A stretch of 64,000 nt of DNA from Pelagibius sp. CAU 1746 (GCF_039839785.1 NZ_JBDOQT010000001.1:3348001-3412000); one strand, 5' to 3'; numbered from the stretch's first letter, positions 17,650 through 26,691 are shown. The notes: a model not told the origin generated them from the letters alone. Made by a program: numbers and translations.

Positions 17650-18131
17650 CGGCGCGCGTCCTTGTCACGATCAAGGGTCCGATTGACCGAATGTCAAAAT
17701 CACACCTTCACGCCACCTACCCCATAAGCGTGAAAAAGAGCATAGACACATCCATTTAGAGAAGTGAAGGGCAATTCACGACCGTGGCTTGCGTGCACGC
17801 GCTGCTCCCCTGTGCCTATCGGTTGACTGCGGCGGCTCGCGCCGCGGCCCTCGGGAGCGGAAAACGCCCTAAAATTGATTTGACTAATGAATTATTCCCG
17901 CTATGGAGACGTGAAAATTCCGGTGGCCGGTGAAACCCTGTGGCGGCGCCGGGCGTAACTCAGAACAGAAACCCACCCGCGCTTGCCGCGAATACCCGAA
18001 AGGGGTATTTGCCGAGAAAGCTCTTTTGGTTAAGGAAGCGTTATATGTTTGCCGTTGAAAGTCGCGCTGTCTCACTCTGCGCCTGCTTCGCCAGGCGCAA
18101 GTTCCGTTCACGCGACAAGGTTGGCCTCCAC
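17650..18131. other. Intergenic region upstream of the HD-GYP gene
   Basis: About 480 bases between divergent genes. The HD-GYP promoter is expected in the AT-richer sequence at 17690-17770. An in-frame upstream ATG for the next gene at 18045 has a good AAGGAAG ribosome site, so part of this stretch may be coding. No repeat or RNA feature recognised. Confidence 0.4.
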
Positions 18132-18359
18132 ATGGACAGCAAACCCGCTTCCCAGGATCCGCGCCTGCTGATCTGTCGTGTCCTGGCCGACATGCCGCCG
18201 TCAACGGCCGAGGAGATCGCGCAAGCGACGGGGCTGGATCCGGAGACTGCCGCCGGCCATCTGGACAAACTGGCGGCCGCCTACCGGATCATGTTCAATC
18301 CGCTGACCAAGCGCTTCAGCCTGCCGAAGGCCCGGCCGGCCGCGGGGATGGCCGCCTGA
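18132..18359 (+). CDS. Small helix-turn-helix-like protein
   Basis: 75 residues from ATG 18132, or 104 residues from ATG 18045, whose AAGGAAG site is stronger. The core AEEIAQATGLDPETAAGHLDKL reads as a winged-helix recognition segment, followed by YRIMFNPLTKRFSLPK, which would be the wing. It could be a minimal DNA-binding regulator of the kind that precedes or controls local genes. I do not recognise a named family. The upstream 29 residues (MFAVESRAVSLCACFARRK) look less protein-like, hence the shorter choice. Confidence 0.5.
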   Translation: MDSKPASQDPRLLICRVLADMPPSTAEEIAQATGLDPETAAGHLDKLAAAYRIMFNPLTKRFSLPKARPAAGMAA

Positions 18360-18475
18360 GGCCCAGCGGCGTTGCCGCCCCCGGCGGGACTTTATACTTA
18401 GCGGCCCGTTAACCGCTTTTTCTCATCTGTCTGCTGTACTCGACGCCGAGAAGCACCATCGAAGCTGTCTTGGCC

Positions 18476-19264
18476 ATGATGTTCAGACGCGCTGCCGCCG
18501 CTCTTTTCGGGCTGTTCCTGGCCGCCGCCTATCCGGCGTCGGCACAGGATCTTGCCGCCGAAAGGCTGGCCTCGCGCGATCATCCGATGCCCGAGGCGAC
18601 GGACATCAACATCATTACCGCCATCGACGTTTCCGACTCGATCACCCAGCAAGAAGAGGCGCTGCAATACGACGGCCTGTCACGCGGCGTGGTCGACCCG
18701 CGTTTCCTTGCCCGCGTCTCAGAGGGCCGGCGGCAGCGGGTCGGCTTCTTCGCCTTCACCTGGTCCAGCGGCGGCGACATAAAGATCGTCGTCCCCTGGA
18801 CGGTGATCGAAAACCATGCCGACGCCACCCGTGTCGCGTCTCTTCTCGACGCCGCGCCGCGGATCGACCGCAGAGGCTACGGCATCTTTCGTCCCTCCAG
18901 CATGGACCATGGCGCCCGCGGGATGACCGATATCGCCGAAGCCGTAAGGTCGGCGCTCGAGATCAGCATGGCCGCGCCCTTCCCGGCCCACCGCTCGGTC
19001 ATCAACGTCCTCAGCAACGGCGTCGACAACGACGGTCAAGACCCGCGTGCCGTGCGGGATCAAGCGATCCGCCAGGGGGTGACGATCAACGGCGTGGTGT
19101 TCGGAAACATGCCCGACCTGCCGGACTACTTCCGCCGAAACATCGTCGGCGGCCCCGGCGCCTTCCTGATGACGGTCGGAAAGCCATCGGACCTGCCGGT
19201 CGCCCTGGAGAAGAAATTCTGGCAGGACTTGGTCGCGGAACTGCCCACGCCGGCGGCCGGCTGA
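18476..19264 (+). CDS. Exported DUF1194 protein (von Willebrand A-like)
   Basis: About 262 residues. Signal peptide MMFRRAAAALFGLFLAAAYP, cleaved after ASAQ. The mature part has the MIDAS-type metal motif DVSDS (in ITAIDVSDSITQQE), the conserved FFAFTWSSGG and the GVDNDGQDPRAVRDQA segment of the DUF1194 family, which has a von Willebrand A-like fold. Such proteins are periplasmic and have no assigned biochemical role. The start at 18476 (Met-Met) is taken over a TTG six bases upstream. Convergent with the DUF547 gene; no obvious operon partner. Confidence 0.85.
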   Translation: MMFRRAAAALFGLFLAAAYPASAQDLAAERLASRDHPMPEATDINIITAIDVSDSITQQEEALQYDGLSRGVVDPRFLARVSEGRRQRVGFFAFTWSSGGDIKIVVPWTVIENHADATRVASLLDAAPRIDRRGYGIFRPSSMDHGARGMTDIAEAVRSALEISMAAPFPAHRSVINVLSNGVDNDGQDPRAVRDQAIRQGVTINGVVFGNMPDLPDYFRRNIVGGPGAFLMTVGKPSDLPVALEKKFWQDLVAELPTPAAG

Positions 19265-19321
19265 CCCGATCCGGAGCCTGCCTGCCCATCCCCTTTACCG
19301 CCACCTGTTACGGCTCGCGGT

Positions 19322-20158
19322 CTAGGGGTCCGCTGTATCGTTCAGCGCCCAGTCGTAGACCGTGCCGCCGATCTCTCTCTTTTCCGCCAGGGCCGCCGCC
19401 AGATCCGGCGACGCATAGCGGCGCAGATGCGCCAGCAGACCCTCGACGGACCCCCCGAAGTCCTCCAGGAACCAGTCGTAGATCTTCGAGACCACGACCT
19501 CGCCGCCAGCGACGGTTACGCCACGCGGATGATTGACGTAGCTTCGGGCCGCCTCCGCGAGCTGCCGTTCGGCATCCCCGCCCCGGTAGGCCGTCGGCGC
19601 AAGGTTGGGGCACCCGAGAGAGGCGCAGTTGACGGCATAGTGGATGCGCGGGTCGCTCCAGACCGGCCGTAGAATGCGGTGCTCGATGTCGTTCAGAGTC
19701 AAGGCCACGCCCTCTACCGTGACCAACGCGGCATCCCAGGGACCGTCGGCAAACCAGCCGGGCGAAATATCGATGTCGCGGATCGACGCCACCGGATAGT
19801 GCCGCGCGACCACCTGCAGCGTTACCGCATTGTAGAGATTGATCCAGTAAGCAAGCTGCTGGCTGCGGTTGAGAGTGCTGACCGGAACCGCCTCCAGCTC
19901 CGCAACGATGCCCGCGAGGGTCTCTGCTTCCGCGCCGGCGAGGCTGCGGTAGTCGACCCGGTTGATCCCGTCCCCGCTGCCCGTCACGACCCGCCGCAGC
20001 AGGGCGTCCCAGGCGACGAATTCCAATCTTTCGCGGCTGTCCGGCGCATGACGTTCCCAACGCGGCCAACGCTCCGCCGAGGGGGCGAAGAGCCTCTCGG
20101 CGGAACCAAATCCGCCAAGGGGGAGGATCAGGAGGAACAGCAGGGCGGCGCGATACAT
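19322..20158 (-). CDS. Exported DUF547 protein
   Basis: 278 residues. Signal peptide MYRAALLFLLILPLGGFGSA. The family hallmarks are LAYWINLYNAVTLQVVARHY, the cysteine motif NCASLGCPNLAP, and VSKIYDWFLEDFGG. The conserved Asn/Cys/His-type residues suggest a transglutaminase- or papain-like fold, but no activity has been firmly assigned to the family. The tail ends ALNDTADP. Ends close to the DUF1194 gene on the opposite strand. Confidence 0.85.
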   Translation of the reverse strand: MYRAALLFLLILPLGGFGSAERLFAPSAERWPRWERHAPDSRERLEFVAWDALLRRVVTGSGDGINRVDYRSLAGAEAETLAGIVAELEAVPVSTLNRSQQLAYWINLYNAVTLQVVARHYPVASIRDIDISPGWFADGPWDAALVTVEGVALTLNDIEHRILRPVWSDPRIHYAVNCASLGCPNLAPTAYRGGDAERQLAEAARSYVNHPRGVTVAGGEVVVSKIYDWFLEDFGGSVEGLLAHLRRYASPDLAAALAEKREIGGTVYDWALNDTADP

Positions 20159-20288
20159 GGATCGTCCAAATTTCTGGAGACGAAGGCCCTTTCAGTCTGC
20201 CGCCCACCGGCCGCCACGCAAATTCAATCCTGCGCGATCTGTTTGGCACAGGGTGCCGGCACTGCGCGGACAGCCGCCGCGCCCCGCC

Positions 20289-21239
20289 TCAAGGCTCGAT
20301 AAGGTTCTGCGGCCTGCCATCCAGGAAGGAGAGGACGTTGTCGGCCGTCACACGGTACATCGTTCGATAGTTCTCCCGCGACACGTAGCCGATGTGCGGG
20401 GTCCCTACCACGTTGTCGAGGCGGCGCAACGGATCGTCGGCCGGCAATGGCTCCTCATCGAAAACATCCAGGGCGGCGCCGCCGATGCGCTCCGCCTCCA
20501 AGGCCGCCAGCAGGGCGGAGCGGTCGACAATCGGCCCGCGCGAAGTGTTGACGAGCCAAGCATCCGGCTTCATCAACGCCAGTTCGCGCGCGCCCACCAA
20601 GCCGCGGCTGCGCTCGCTGAGCTTGAGGTGCAAGGTGATGAAATCGGCCTGACCGAACAGCGTATCCTTTTCGACAGCCTCGGCCCCGCATTCCGCGGCT
20701 CGCGCCGGCGTCAGGTTCTGGCTCCAGGCGACGACCCTCATTCCGAAGGCACGGCCATAGCCCGCCACCAGGCTGCCCAGACGTCCCAAGCCGACGACGC
20801 CCAGGGTGGCTCCGTTCAAGTCGCGTCCAAGGCCAGCCTGCCAACCGCCCGCGCGGAACGAACGGTTCTCCATATCCAGGCGCCGGGCCGCCGCCATGAT
20901 CAACGCCCAGGTCAGCTCCGCCGCCGCATGGGCCGAGGACGGCGTGCCGCTGACGGCGATGCCCAGTTCCTTGGCCGCGGCCACGTCGACGGAAGCGTTG
21001 CGGTGACCTGTTGTGACCAACAGTTTCAACTTGGGCAGACGCTCCAGCAAGGCCCTGGGAAAGGGTGTGCGCTCCCGCATAATGCAAACGACCTCGAAAT
21101 CGCACAGCCGCGCCACCAGCGCATCGGGGTCCACGATGGTGTCGCGGAACACCGTCACCGCCGCCTTGGCGTGCACCGCCGACCAATCGGCGCTGCTCAA
21201 CGCCACCCCCTGATAATCGTCCAAGAGTGCGATCTTCAT
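20289..21239 (-). CDS. D-2-hydroxyacid dehydrogenase family protein
   Basis: 316 residues from ATG 21239, starting MKIALLDDYQGVAL. The NAD-binding loop GVVGLGRLGSLVAGYGRAFG and catalytic Arg (NTSRGPIVD), Glu (DVFDEEPL) and His (TPHIGYVS) of the D-2-hydroxyacid dehydrogenase family are all present. Substrate is not evident; phosphoglycerate dehydrogenase-like and hydroxypyruvate/glyoxylate reductase-like members share these features, and the lack of an ACT domain argues against SerA. The longer frame to 21395 has no coding character. Single gene between the DUF547 gene and the sigma-54 regulator. Confidence 0.88.
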   Translation of the reverse strand: MKIALLDDYQGVALSSADWSAVHAKAAVTVFRDTIVDPDALVARLCDFEVVCIMRERTPFPRALLERLPKLKLLVTTGHRNASVDVAAAKELGIAVSGTPSSAHAAAELTWALIMAAARRLDMENRSFRAGGWQAGLGRDLNGATLGVVGLGRLGSLVAGYGRAFGMRVVAWSQNLTPARAAECGAEAVEKDTLFGQADFITLHLKLSERSRGLVGARELALMKPDAWLVNTSRGPIVDRSALLAALEAERIGGAALDVFDEEPLPADDPLRRLDNVVGTPHIGYVSRENYRTMYRVTADNVLSFLDGRPQNLIEP

Positions 21240-21645
21240 GCCTATCGTCCTAACCTCATTATCGCTTCTCCGCCTGCTCTGCGGCCATCTCGACCCAGTA
21301 CCGAGGCCTCCTCCGAGGCGGCACCGGAAAGGCCGAAAGGAATAGCACCTTAGATACTCCCGCGGCAGGCCATCGCCGCGTCCGGCGTTCGTCACGGCGT
21401 TCGATATCCAAGGGACACGCAGCGCCGCAATCCCAGCACGCAGAGCGCCTTCCCGCCCCCTCCCCCGCCTCCGGCGAAGTAGGCCTTTGGTTTAGGTTTA
21501 GAGCCGTTTGCGCCGCCACCGGAACAATCATAGCGCTTATGCACCGTCGTGAGCATTACACATAAAAGCTACACTTCGCTACTAGCCAGGCGTTGATGCA
21601 ACCGGCACCGAAGCAGAACGAATACCAGCCGGTTCAGGGGAGAGC
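21240..21645. other. Intergenic region upstream of the sigma-54 activator
   Basis: About 400 bases between divergent genes. An AT-rich patch near 21535-21590 (CATTACACATAAAAGC) is the probable promoter zone for the activator. No -24/-12 type promoter is visible here, so the activator itself is probably not RpoN-dependent. No gene seen. Confidence 0.45.
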
Positions 21646-22884
21646 ATGAAGCCGGAGCGGATCGAGAGCACGGCCCAAGCAGACGGCCAGTTGGGGCGGT
21701 CCGAGATAATGGCGATTGGCCACGCGGAGCTGGCCGATCTTCTGGTCAAACTGTGTCAGACCGACCCCAATCTGAACGCCCTGCTGCGCGGGCTGAAGCC
21801 GCAGAGGCACGGCCAGACCGCTGCCGAGCGACCATCCTCAGCCTTCGCGGAGCCCTTCATGGTCGGCGAGAGCCCAGCGATGAAAGCGGTATTCGAAGCG
21901 ATTCGCCGCTTTGCGCGCACCGATGCTCCGGTCCTCATCGAAGGCGAGAGCGGCACCGGCAAGGAACTCGCCGCGCAGGCCATACACGAACGCTCGGACG
22001 CCTCCGCCGGCCCCTTCGTGGCGATCAACTGCGGCGGCCTGCCTTCTTCTCTCGTCGCCTCCGAACTCTTCGGGCACGAGAAGGGCGCCTTTACCGGCGC
22101 GCATCAACGCAAGATCGGCAAGATCGAAGCAGCCAACGGCGGCACCCTGATGCTCGACGAGATCGGCGACATGCCGCTGGACTTGCAGCCTCACTTGCTG
22201 CGTTTCCTGCAGGAACTGACCATCGAAAGGGTCGGCAGCAACAAGCCGGTGCCCTTGACGCTAAGGGTCCTCGCTGCAACCAATCACAAGCTGGAGGAGC
22301 AGGTGCGCCGCGGCGCGTTTCGCGAGGATCTCTTCCATCGCCTGAACTGCTTGCGGCTGGACATCCCGCCGCTGCGCCAGCGCGGGGATGATATCATTCT
22401 GCTGGCAAAGTTCTTTGTGAGGCGCTTCTCCGCCGAGATGGACCGTGGCGACTATCGCCTGAGCAGCCCGGCCGTGGAAGCCATTCGCCTCTATTCCTGG
22501 CCCGGCAACGTCCGTGAGCTGATCAGCAGGGTCAGGCGCGCGATAGTGATGGCCGACGACCCGCTCCTATCGCCCCGCAACCTCGGGCTCGACGGCAACG
22601 CGATTCCCGATAGCGCCAACGATCATGCAGCCGGCCAAGCGACGGAACGCGCAGCGCCGCCCGATTCGGAGGAGATCTCGCGGCGCCCCACCGACTGCCG
22701 GACAACCACATTGGAACAGGTAAAGGCGCGCGTGGAGGAACGGATGGTTCGCGAAAGCCTGGGCCGGCACGCCCAGAACGTGACCTCGACCGCGCGGGCT
22801 CTCGGTGTCTCCCGCGTCACGCTCTACCGGCTGATCGACAAATATCACATCCGCAGCAGGGCCGCACCGACGCGGGCCAACTAG
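21646..22884 (+). CDS. Sigma-54-dependent enhancer-binding activator (Fis-type HTH, no receiver)
   Basis: 412 residues. A short N-terminal region (about 1-68) has no response-regulator receiver. The AAA+ domain carries Walker A GESGTGKE (100-107), the sigma-54 contact loop GAFTGA (147-152), Walker B TLMLDEIG (about 167-174) and the arginine-rich [20 protein letters not shown] Fis-type helix-turn-helix lies at about 380-402 ([16 protein letters not shown]). It should remodel RpoN-holoenzyme at -24/-12 promoters. Two such promoters are found 4-6 kb away at 26676 and 27330, in front of small exported-protein genes, which are the obvious targets. The barrel gene starts 22 bases downstream on the same strand. 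Confidence 0.92.
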   Translation: MKPERIESTAQADGQLGRSEIMAIGHAELADLLVKLCQTDPNLNALLRGLKPQRHGQTAAERPSSAFAEPFMVGESPAMKAVFEAIRRFARTDAPVLIEGESGTGKELAAQAIHERSDASAGPFVAINCGGLPSSLVASELFGHEKGAFTGAHQRKIGKIEAANGGTLMLDEIGDMPLDLQPHLLRFLQELTIERVGSNKPVPLTLRVLAATNHKLEEQVRRGAFREDLFHRLNCLRLDIPPLRQRGDDIILLAKFFVRRFSAEMDRGDYRLSSPAVEAIRLYSWPGNVRELISRVRRAIVMADDPLLSPRNLGLDGNAIPDSANDHAAGQATERAAPPDSEEISRRPTDCRTTTLEQVKARVEERMVRESLGRHAQNVTSTARALGVSRVTLYRLIDKYHIRSRAAPTRAN

Positions 22885-22906
22885 AATCGAAACAGAGGAA
22901 GTGGTC

Positions 22907-24232
22907 ATGCCTACAGTCAATCCCGGACGCTCGATCGGATCGGCAGTGGTGAGCTCCCTCGGCATTGCCCTCCTCTCCGGCACCGCCTTTGCCCAGGACA
23001 TCCCGCAGCACCAGCCGGTGATCTACACCGTCGGACAGTTGTACGATCTGATCGAGAAACAGCGCGAGCAGTTGGAAGCGCAGCGCCTCCGGATCGACCA
23101 ACTGGAACATGCCATCCGGGGAATATCCGGACAGCCGCCCTACCAGATCGCGCCCGGCGCCGATAGCGGCTCTCCTTACCCACAGCCCAGCTCCGGCCGC
23201 AACGCGGCACCGGGCGTTATCTACGTGACCGCTCCGTCCGGGCCACAGCAAGCGCAGGGCGGGACGCCGGACCGGCCCGTCGGCGAGGAGGACCCCGACG
23301 CTCAACGCCGGCGTATCGACGTGTCCGGCGTGCAGGACATCGGCGGCGTCCTGACCCGCAGGAACCACCTGGTAGTAGAACCGTCGATCGAATACGAAAA
23401 CACCACAAGCACTCGCTTCTTCTTCGACGGCGTCGAAATCATCGAGACCGTTCTGGTCGGCGACATCGAAGTATCGGACGCCGACCGCGATACCATAACC
23501 GCCGCGGGCACGGTACGTTACGGCGTGACCGACCGCTCGGAAGTCGAAGTCCGCGTCCCCTTCGTTTACCGCAACGACGATGTGACCCGCGACGTGGTCG
23601 GCGGCGGCGGCGGCTCGGAAGCCAGCAGCCTCGATGCGGCCAATCTTGGCGATATCGAAGCCACCTTCCGCTATCAACTGAACTCCGGGCAGGACGATTG
23701 GCCCATCTTCGTCGCCAACGCCCGGGTGAAGTCTCCCACCGGGCGCGGCCCCTTCGACGTCGACCGCGATGAGGACGGAATCGAGACGGAGCTTTCCACC
23801 GGATCCGGCTTCTGGGCCGTCCAGCCCAGCGTCTCGGTCATTTATCCGAGCGATCCGGCGGTGTTTTTCGCCAATGCCAGCTATACTCACAGTTTTGGCT
23901 ATGACGTGGACGAGACGATTGGCGACTCTCATGTCGGCGACGTTCAGCCCGGCGACGTTGTCGGCTTCGGCTTCGGGATGGGATTTGCACTGAATAACAA
24001 GGCGTCCTTCAGCGTCGGCTACGCTCACGATTTCGTCTTCGAGACGGAGCAGGAGATCGACGGCACCACCATCAAGTCCGACAGCTTCGATGTCGGGCGA
24101 CTGAGCCTGGGCTTTTCCTACGCCCTCACCGACGACATCAACATCAACCTCAACACCCAGGTCGGCATTACCGAGGATGCCCCGGACGTCGTGCTGACCT
24201 TGCGCACCCCCATCACTTTCGACCTGAACTGA
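22907..24232 (+). CDS. Outer-membrane beta-barrel with N-terminal coiled coil (FapF-like transporter)
   Basis: 441 residues; ATG 22907 has a GAGGA ribosome site. A signal peptide (to about FAQ, residue 30) is followed by a coiled coil at 41-72 (QLYDLIEKQREQLEAQRLRI), a Pro/Gly/Ser-rich linker to about 130, and then a long run of alternating amphipathic strands ending with an aromatic-poor but typical barrel close (LRTPITFDLN). Coiled coil, linker and barrel in this order is the plan of FapF, the outer-membrane pore of the Pseudomonas Fap amyloid system. Directly follows the sigma-54 activator and converges on the lipoprotein/C39 operon. Homology to FapF is inferred from architecture only. Confidence 0.75.
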   Translation: MPTVNPGRSIGSAVVSSLGIALLSGTAFAQDIPQHQPVIYTVGQLYDLIEKQREQLEAQRLRIDQLEHAIRGISGQPPYQIAPGADSGSPYPQPSSGRNAAPGVIYVTAPSGPQQAQGGTPDRPVGEEDPDAQRRRIDVSGVQDIGGVLTRRNHLVVEPSIEYENTTSTRFFFDGVEIIETVLVGDIEVSDADRDTITAAGTVRYGVTDRSEVEVRVPFVYRNDDVTRDVVGGGGGSEASSLDAANLGDIEATFRYQLNSGQDDWPIFVANARVKSPTGRGPFDVDRDEDGIETELSTGSGFWAVQPSVSVIYPSDPAVFFANASYTHSFGYDVDETIGDSHVGDVQPGDVVGFGFGMGFALNNKASFSVGYAHDFVFETEQEIDGTTIKSDSFDVGRLSLGFSYALTDDININLNTQVGITEDAPDVVLTLRTPITFDLN

Positions 24233-24273
24233 CGAGGCCCCGGCGACCGGCGGCGACGGATCGCCCGCCCGAA

Positions 24274-24945
24274 CTACTGCAGAGAATTGACGAAGGCCTG
24301 GTGGAGTTCGAGCGGCAGCGGGCGATGCCCCCTGCCGATGTTCGGCCCGCCTTTGTGGAGCCGCGTGAGATTGAGGATATCGATGGCCAGAACCGAGACG
24401 CTACGGATATCGATACCGCTCTGGTCCGTGATGATCGTGGTGCCGATCCCATTGGGCCCGCCAACAGCGTGAATGATCCGGGTGGTTCCCAGTTCACCCC
24501 CGCCCAGGACGATCGAACTGGGATTCGCGAAACGCCCGTGATTGGCGAGGATCTCATCGTAGGTCAGAACCGAGGTCAATTGGGGAACGCCGTTGACGAT
24601 GGTCTCGAACCTGAAACCAAAATCGATCCTCATTCCGCCGGCGACGATGTAACCGCCGCGCTGCTGGTCAAGAACCCGGCGCTCGACCACGTCGTCCCGC
24701 GCGATCGGCTGCCCGCTGGCCATGGCCACCAGCACGTTGCCCTGCCCGGGACATCCGGATCCGGCCTCGGCCGCGCCGTCTCCGGGGCCGCAGGGCTGGG
24801 CAGCCCGCAAGGCCTGGTGGCTTGTTACGCTGGAGCAGGCTGCCACGCCCAGCGCCGCCACGGCCGCCAATACGCAGCCTCTCACCGCCCGGCCGGCACG
24901 TCCGAAGGTCTTTCTATGGGCTGTCGGTACGACTCTGCTGGACAT
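24274..24945 (-). CDS. Outer-membrane lipoprotein of the amyloid-like cluster (possible FapE counterpart)
   Basis: 223 residues from ATG 24945, which has a strong GAGGAGG ribosome site 11 bases after the C39 gene stop. A lipobox (GVAACSS, Cys37) marks it as a lipoprotein. The mature protein has VLDQQRGGYIVAGG at about 91-104, then a beta-rich region with FRFETIVNGVPQLTSVLTYD and ITDQSGIDIRSVSVLAIDIL. Two cysteines (CGPG, GCPG) lie just after the anchor. The RGG segment resembles a double-glycine leader site recognised by C39 peptidases. Last gene of the minus-strand operon. Function not known; an accessory role in assembly at the outer membrane is inferred. Confidence 0.72.
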   Translation of the reverse strand: MSSRVVPTAHRKTFGRAGRAVRGCVLAAVAALGVAACSSVTSHQALRAAQPCGPGDGAAEAGSGCPGQGNVLVAMASGQPIARDDVVERRVLDQQRGGYIVAGGMRIDFGFRFETIVNGVPQLTSVLTYDEILANHGRFANPSSIVLGGGELGTTRIIHAVGGPNGIGTTIITDQSGIDIRSVSVLAIDILNLTRLHKGGPNIGRGHRPLPLELHQAFVNSLQ

Positions 24946-24956
24946 CGGATGCCTCC

Positions 24957-25691
24957 TCAGCGCAAGCCCGATCCGGGCAGATAGATCGTGATGTTCGCCA
25001 GGTTGCTCTGGGCAACCGCCGGCCCTAGCGGCGCCTTGGGATGAGCGGCCCAATCCTCGACGAGGTTGAAGTTCGCCTTGGCCACGTCGACCTTGGTGCG
25101 AACGACGAAAACGATGTCGTTTTCCAGAAACTCCTCGAAGGCCGCCCGCTTGTACCGTTGAATGCCGCGCGACGGATCGCCGACAAGGACATCCTCTGAG
25201 GAGATTCCCTTGATCACGACGAAGTGCCGATAGCCGCTGATGTTCAGCAGGACGATCGCCGGGACGCCGACCTCGGCCAGCTTATCGAGAGAGACCCGGA
25301 AGCCGTCGGCCGTATAGCCCTGGGTGTCCAGGTACCGTTTCATATCGAGCAGCGAGAATCCCTGGGCCATGATCTTCTCGCGATCCCCGGCGGCGAACAT
25401 CGCTTGGAAGACCTCTTCCTCATGGGTGGGGCGATTGTAATGATAGGAGAGCAAAGTCGCGACCGCGGCCGAACCGCAAGAAAAGTCGCGCTCCTGCCGG
25501 ATCACCGACTCCCATTTGCGCTCCCTGAAGCTCTTTACCTTGAGATTGAACGCCATGCCGCCGGCGGAGACGAAACGGGCCTCCGCACCCCTGGCAACGG
25601 ACAATGAGAGGTTCGATCCCGCCAGCAGGCCGGCGACCGTCAGCAGGCAGGCCACATGCCGAAGGGCCGTAATGCTCTGTGCCTGTCCCAT
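24957..25691 (-). CDS. C39-family cysteine peptidase (FapD-like)
   Basis: 244 residues. An N-terminal hydrophobic stretch (about 10-32) is a signal or anchor. The catalytic elements of a C39 peptidase are complete: Gln66 and Cys72 in RQERDFSCGSAAVATLL, His156 in GYRHFVVIKG and Asp172 in VGDPSRG. There is no ABC transporter portion, so it is a stand-alone periplasmic peptidase, as FapD is in the Fap system. It sits between the small exported proteins and the lipoprotein in one operon (12 bases after the preceding stop), so processing of one or more of these is the likely job. Confidence 0.85.
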   Translation of the reverse strand: MGQAQSITALRHVACLLTVAGLLAGSNLSLSVARGAEARFVSAGGMAFNLKVKSFRERKWESVIRQERDFSCGSAAVATLLSYHYNRPTHEEEVFQAMFAAGDREKIMAQGFSLLDMKRYLDTQGYTADGFRVSLDKLAEVGVPAIVLLNISGYRHFVVIKGISSEDVLVGDPSRGIQRYKRAAFEEFLENDIVFVVRTKVDVAKANFNLVEDWAAHPKAPLGPAVAQSNLANITIYLPGSGLR

Positions 25692-25702
25692 TGCGCCCGC
25701 CC

Positions 25703-26077
25703 CTATGGCGAGACCGTGCTGTCGAGCACGGTCACCGCTATGACGTTCTGGACCTGTATGGCGTTGTTGTGGCCGGTATTGAAGATGTTCACCGACATTA
25801 TCTGGCCGGCGAAGGTATGAGATCCGAAATTGTTGTCACCGGCCGCCGCCAGCACATCTCCGGTGATGTCGACGGTCTGTTGCTGCGCGCCGATGGCCTT
25901 GGCGAGCTCGGCCTCATCGATTGCCAGGGCCATGCCGCGCTCCTCGGCCAGTTCCTGCGCCGGCACCGCTCCCCAATCCAGGAACGCGCTCTCCGCCGCC
26001 GCCGGAACCGCGCTGCAGAGAACGCCGGCGCCGGCGATGGCTGCCGAAAAGGCGAGCCTTTGCATCTTGGACAACAT
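25703..26077 (-). CDS. Small exported Asn-rich protein, amyloid-subunit-like
   Basis: 124 residues from ATG 26077, chosen for the GGGAGG site seven bases upstream. Signal peptide to about AAAE. The mature chain has an ELAEERGMA segment near 42-50 and a C-terminal half rich in Asn, Gln, Val and Ile: DNNFGSHTFAGQIM then GHNNAIQVQNVIAV. This half aligns with the neighbouring 104-residue protein (NNNFGNNTFRAQVL, then GVNSALQGANSVAI), so the two are paralogues. Short, aromatic-poor, Asn/Gln-containing repeats and a dedicated barrel and peptidase next door suggest a secreted fibre subunit or nucleator. No named family recognised. Confidence 0.72.
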   Translation of the reverse strand: MLSKMQRLAFSAAIAGAGVLCSAVPAAAESAFLDWGAVPAQELAEERGMALAIDEAELAKAIGAQQQTVDITGDVLAAAGDNNFGSHTFAGQIMSVNIFNTGHNNAIQVQNVIAVTVLDSTVSP

Positions 26078-26197
26078 GGCAACGCCTCCCAAGCATTGCA
26101 GGTTGCGAGATCGTCTCCGCGGGGGGGTCCGGTGCCCCCCGGACGGGAGCGCACCGGACAGGCCTCCTCGCAGAAGCCGTTTTACGATCTCAAAGGG

Positions 26198-26512
26198 TCA
26201 GTTCATCACGTTGGCGCCGATGGCCACCGAGTTGGCGCCCTGCAGGGCCGAGTTGACGCCCGAGTTGATGTTCTGCTGGTTCAGCACCTGGGCGCGGAAG
26301 GTGTTGTTGCCGAAGTTGTTGTTCAGAACGTTGCCCTGCGCCTGCAGGAGGGCGTTCATGGTGTTGACGTTCCCGTTGTTGGTGTGGGTCTGACCGAGGA
26401 CGCTGACGGCCACGGCGGTATTCTCCTGGTCGTCGAGGAAGGCCCAGGACGGGCTCGTCCCGCCAATGATCAGGGCGAAAGCCGAGGCGGCTGCGATAAG
26501 AGATTTCTTCAT
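26198..26512 (-). CDS. Small exported Asn/Gln-rich protein, amyloid-subunit-like
   Basis: 104 residues from ATG 26512 with a GGAG site. Signal peptide MKKSLIAAASAFALIIGG to about SWA. The mature 80 residues are strikingly Asn/Gln/Ala/Val-rich (QTHTNNGNVNTMNALLQAQG, NNNFGNNTFRAQVLNQQNI, NSALQGANSVAIGANVMN) with no Cys, Trp or Lys, as expected of functional-amyloid subunits. The repeats recall curlin or Fap subunits in composition but match neither motif closely. First gene of the operon that continues into the paralogue, C39 peptidase and lipoprotein. A perfect -24/-12 promoter lies about 165 bases upstream, leaving a long leader with a CCACGC/GCGTGG hairpin (26552-26568). Confidence 0.78.
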   Translation of the reverse strand: MKKSLIAAASAFALIIGGTSPSWAFLDDQENTAVAVSVLGQTHTNNGNVNTMNALLQAQGNVLNNNFGNNTFRAQVLNQQNINSGVNSALQGANSVAIGANVMN

Positions 26513-26675
26513 GATCGGTCTCCTAGTGTTGCTTTTTCCGGTCCTTCGCTTCCACGCGGGAAGCGTGGCTTGCCGGAAGGTTCCCTCGCCGGCCGCCTTC
26601 ACCCCCGAAGGGGCCGGCCGCCCTGTGGGACCTCCCGCATGAAGGCCTGCTTCGCACGCCTTCCCCCGGACAAGA

Positions 26676-26691
26676 AGCAACAGCCGTGCCA
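26676..26691 (-). promoter_or_regulatory. Sigma-54 (-24/-12) promoter
   Basis: On the minus strand TGGCACGGCTGTTGCT: a perfect TGGCAC at -24 and TTGCT at -12 with the required five-base spacing. It points at the Asn-rich exported-protein gene starting at 26512. The encoded RpoN activator is 4 kb away in the same cluster. A short inverted repeat, GGGTT-TCAG-AACCC at 26766-26779, lies about 80 bases upstream and is a weak candidate activator site. Confidence 0.85.

Noticed and set aside
25703-26512. Classical curli (CsgA/CsgB) subunits
   Set aside because: The regular curlin S-x5-Q-x-G-x2-N-x-A-x3-Q repeat is not present and there is no CsgG, CsgE or CsgF; a C39 peptidase and coiled-coil barrel argue for a Fap-like plan instead.
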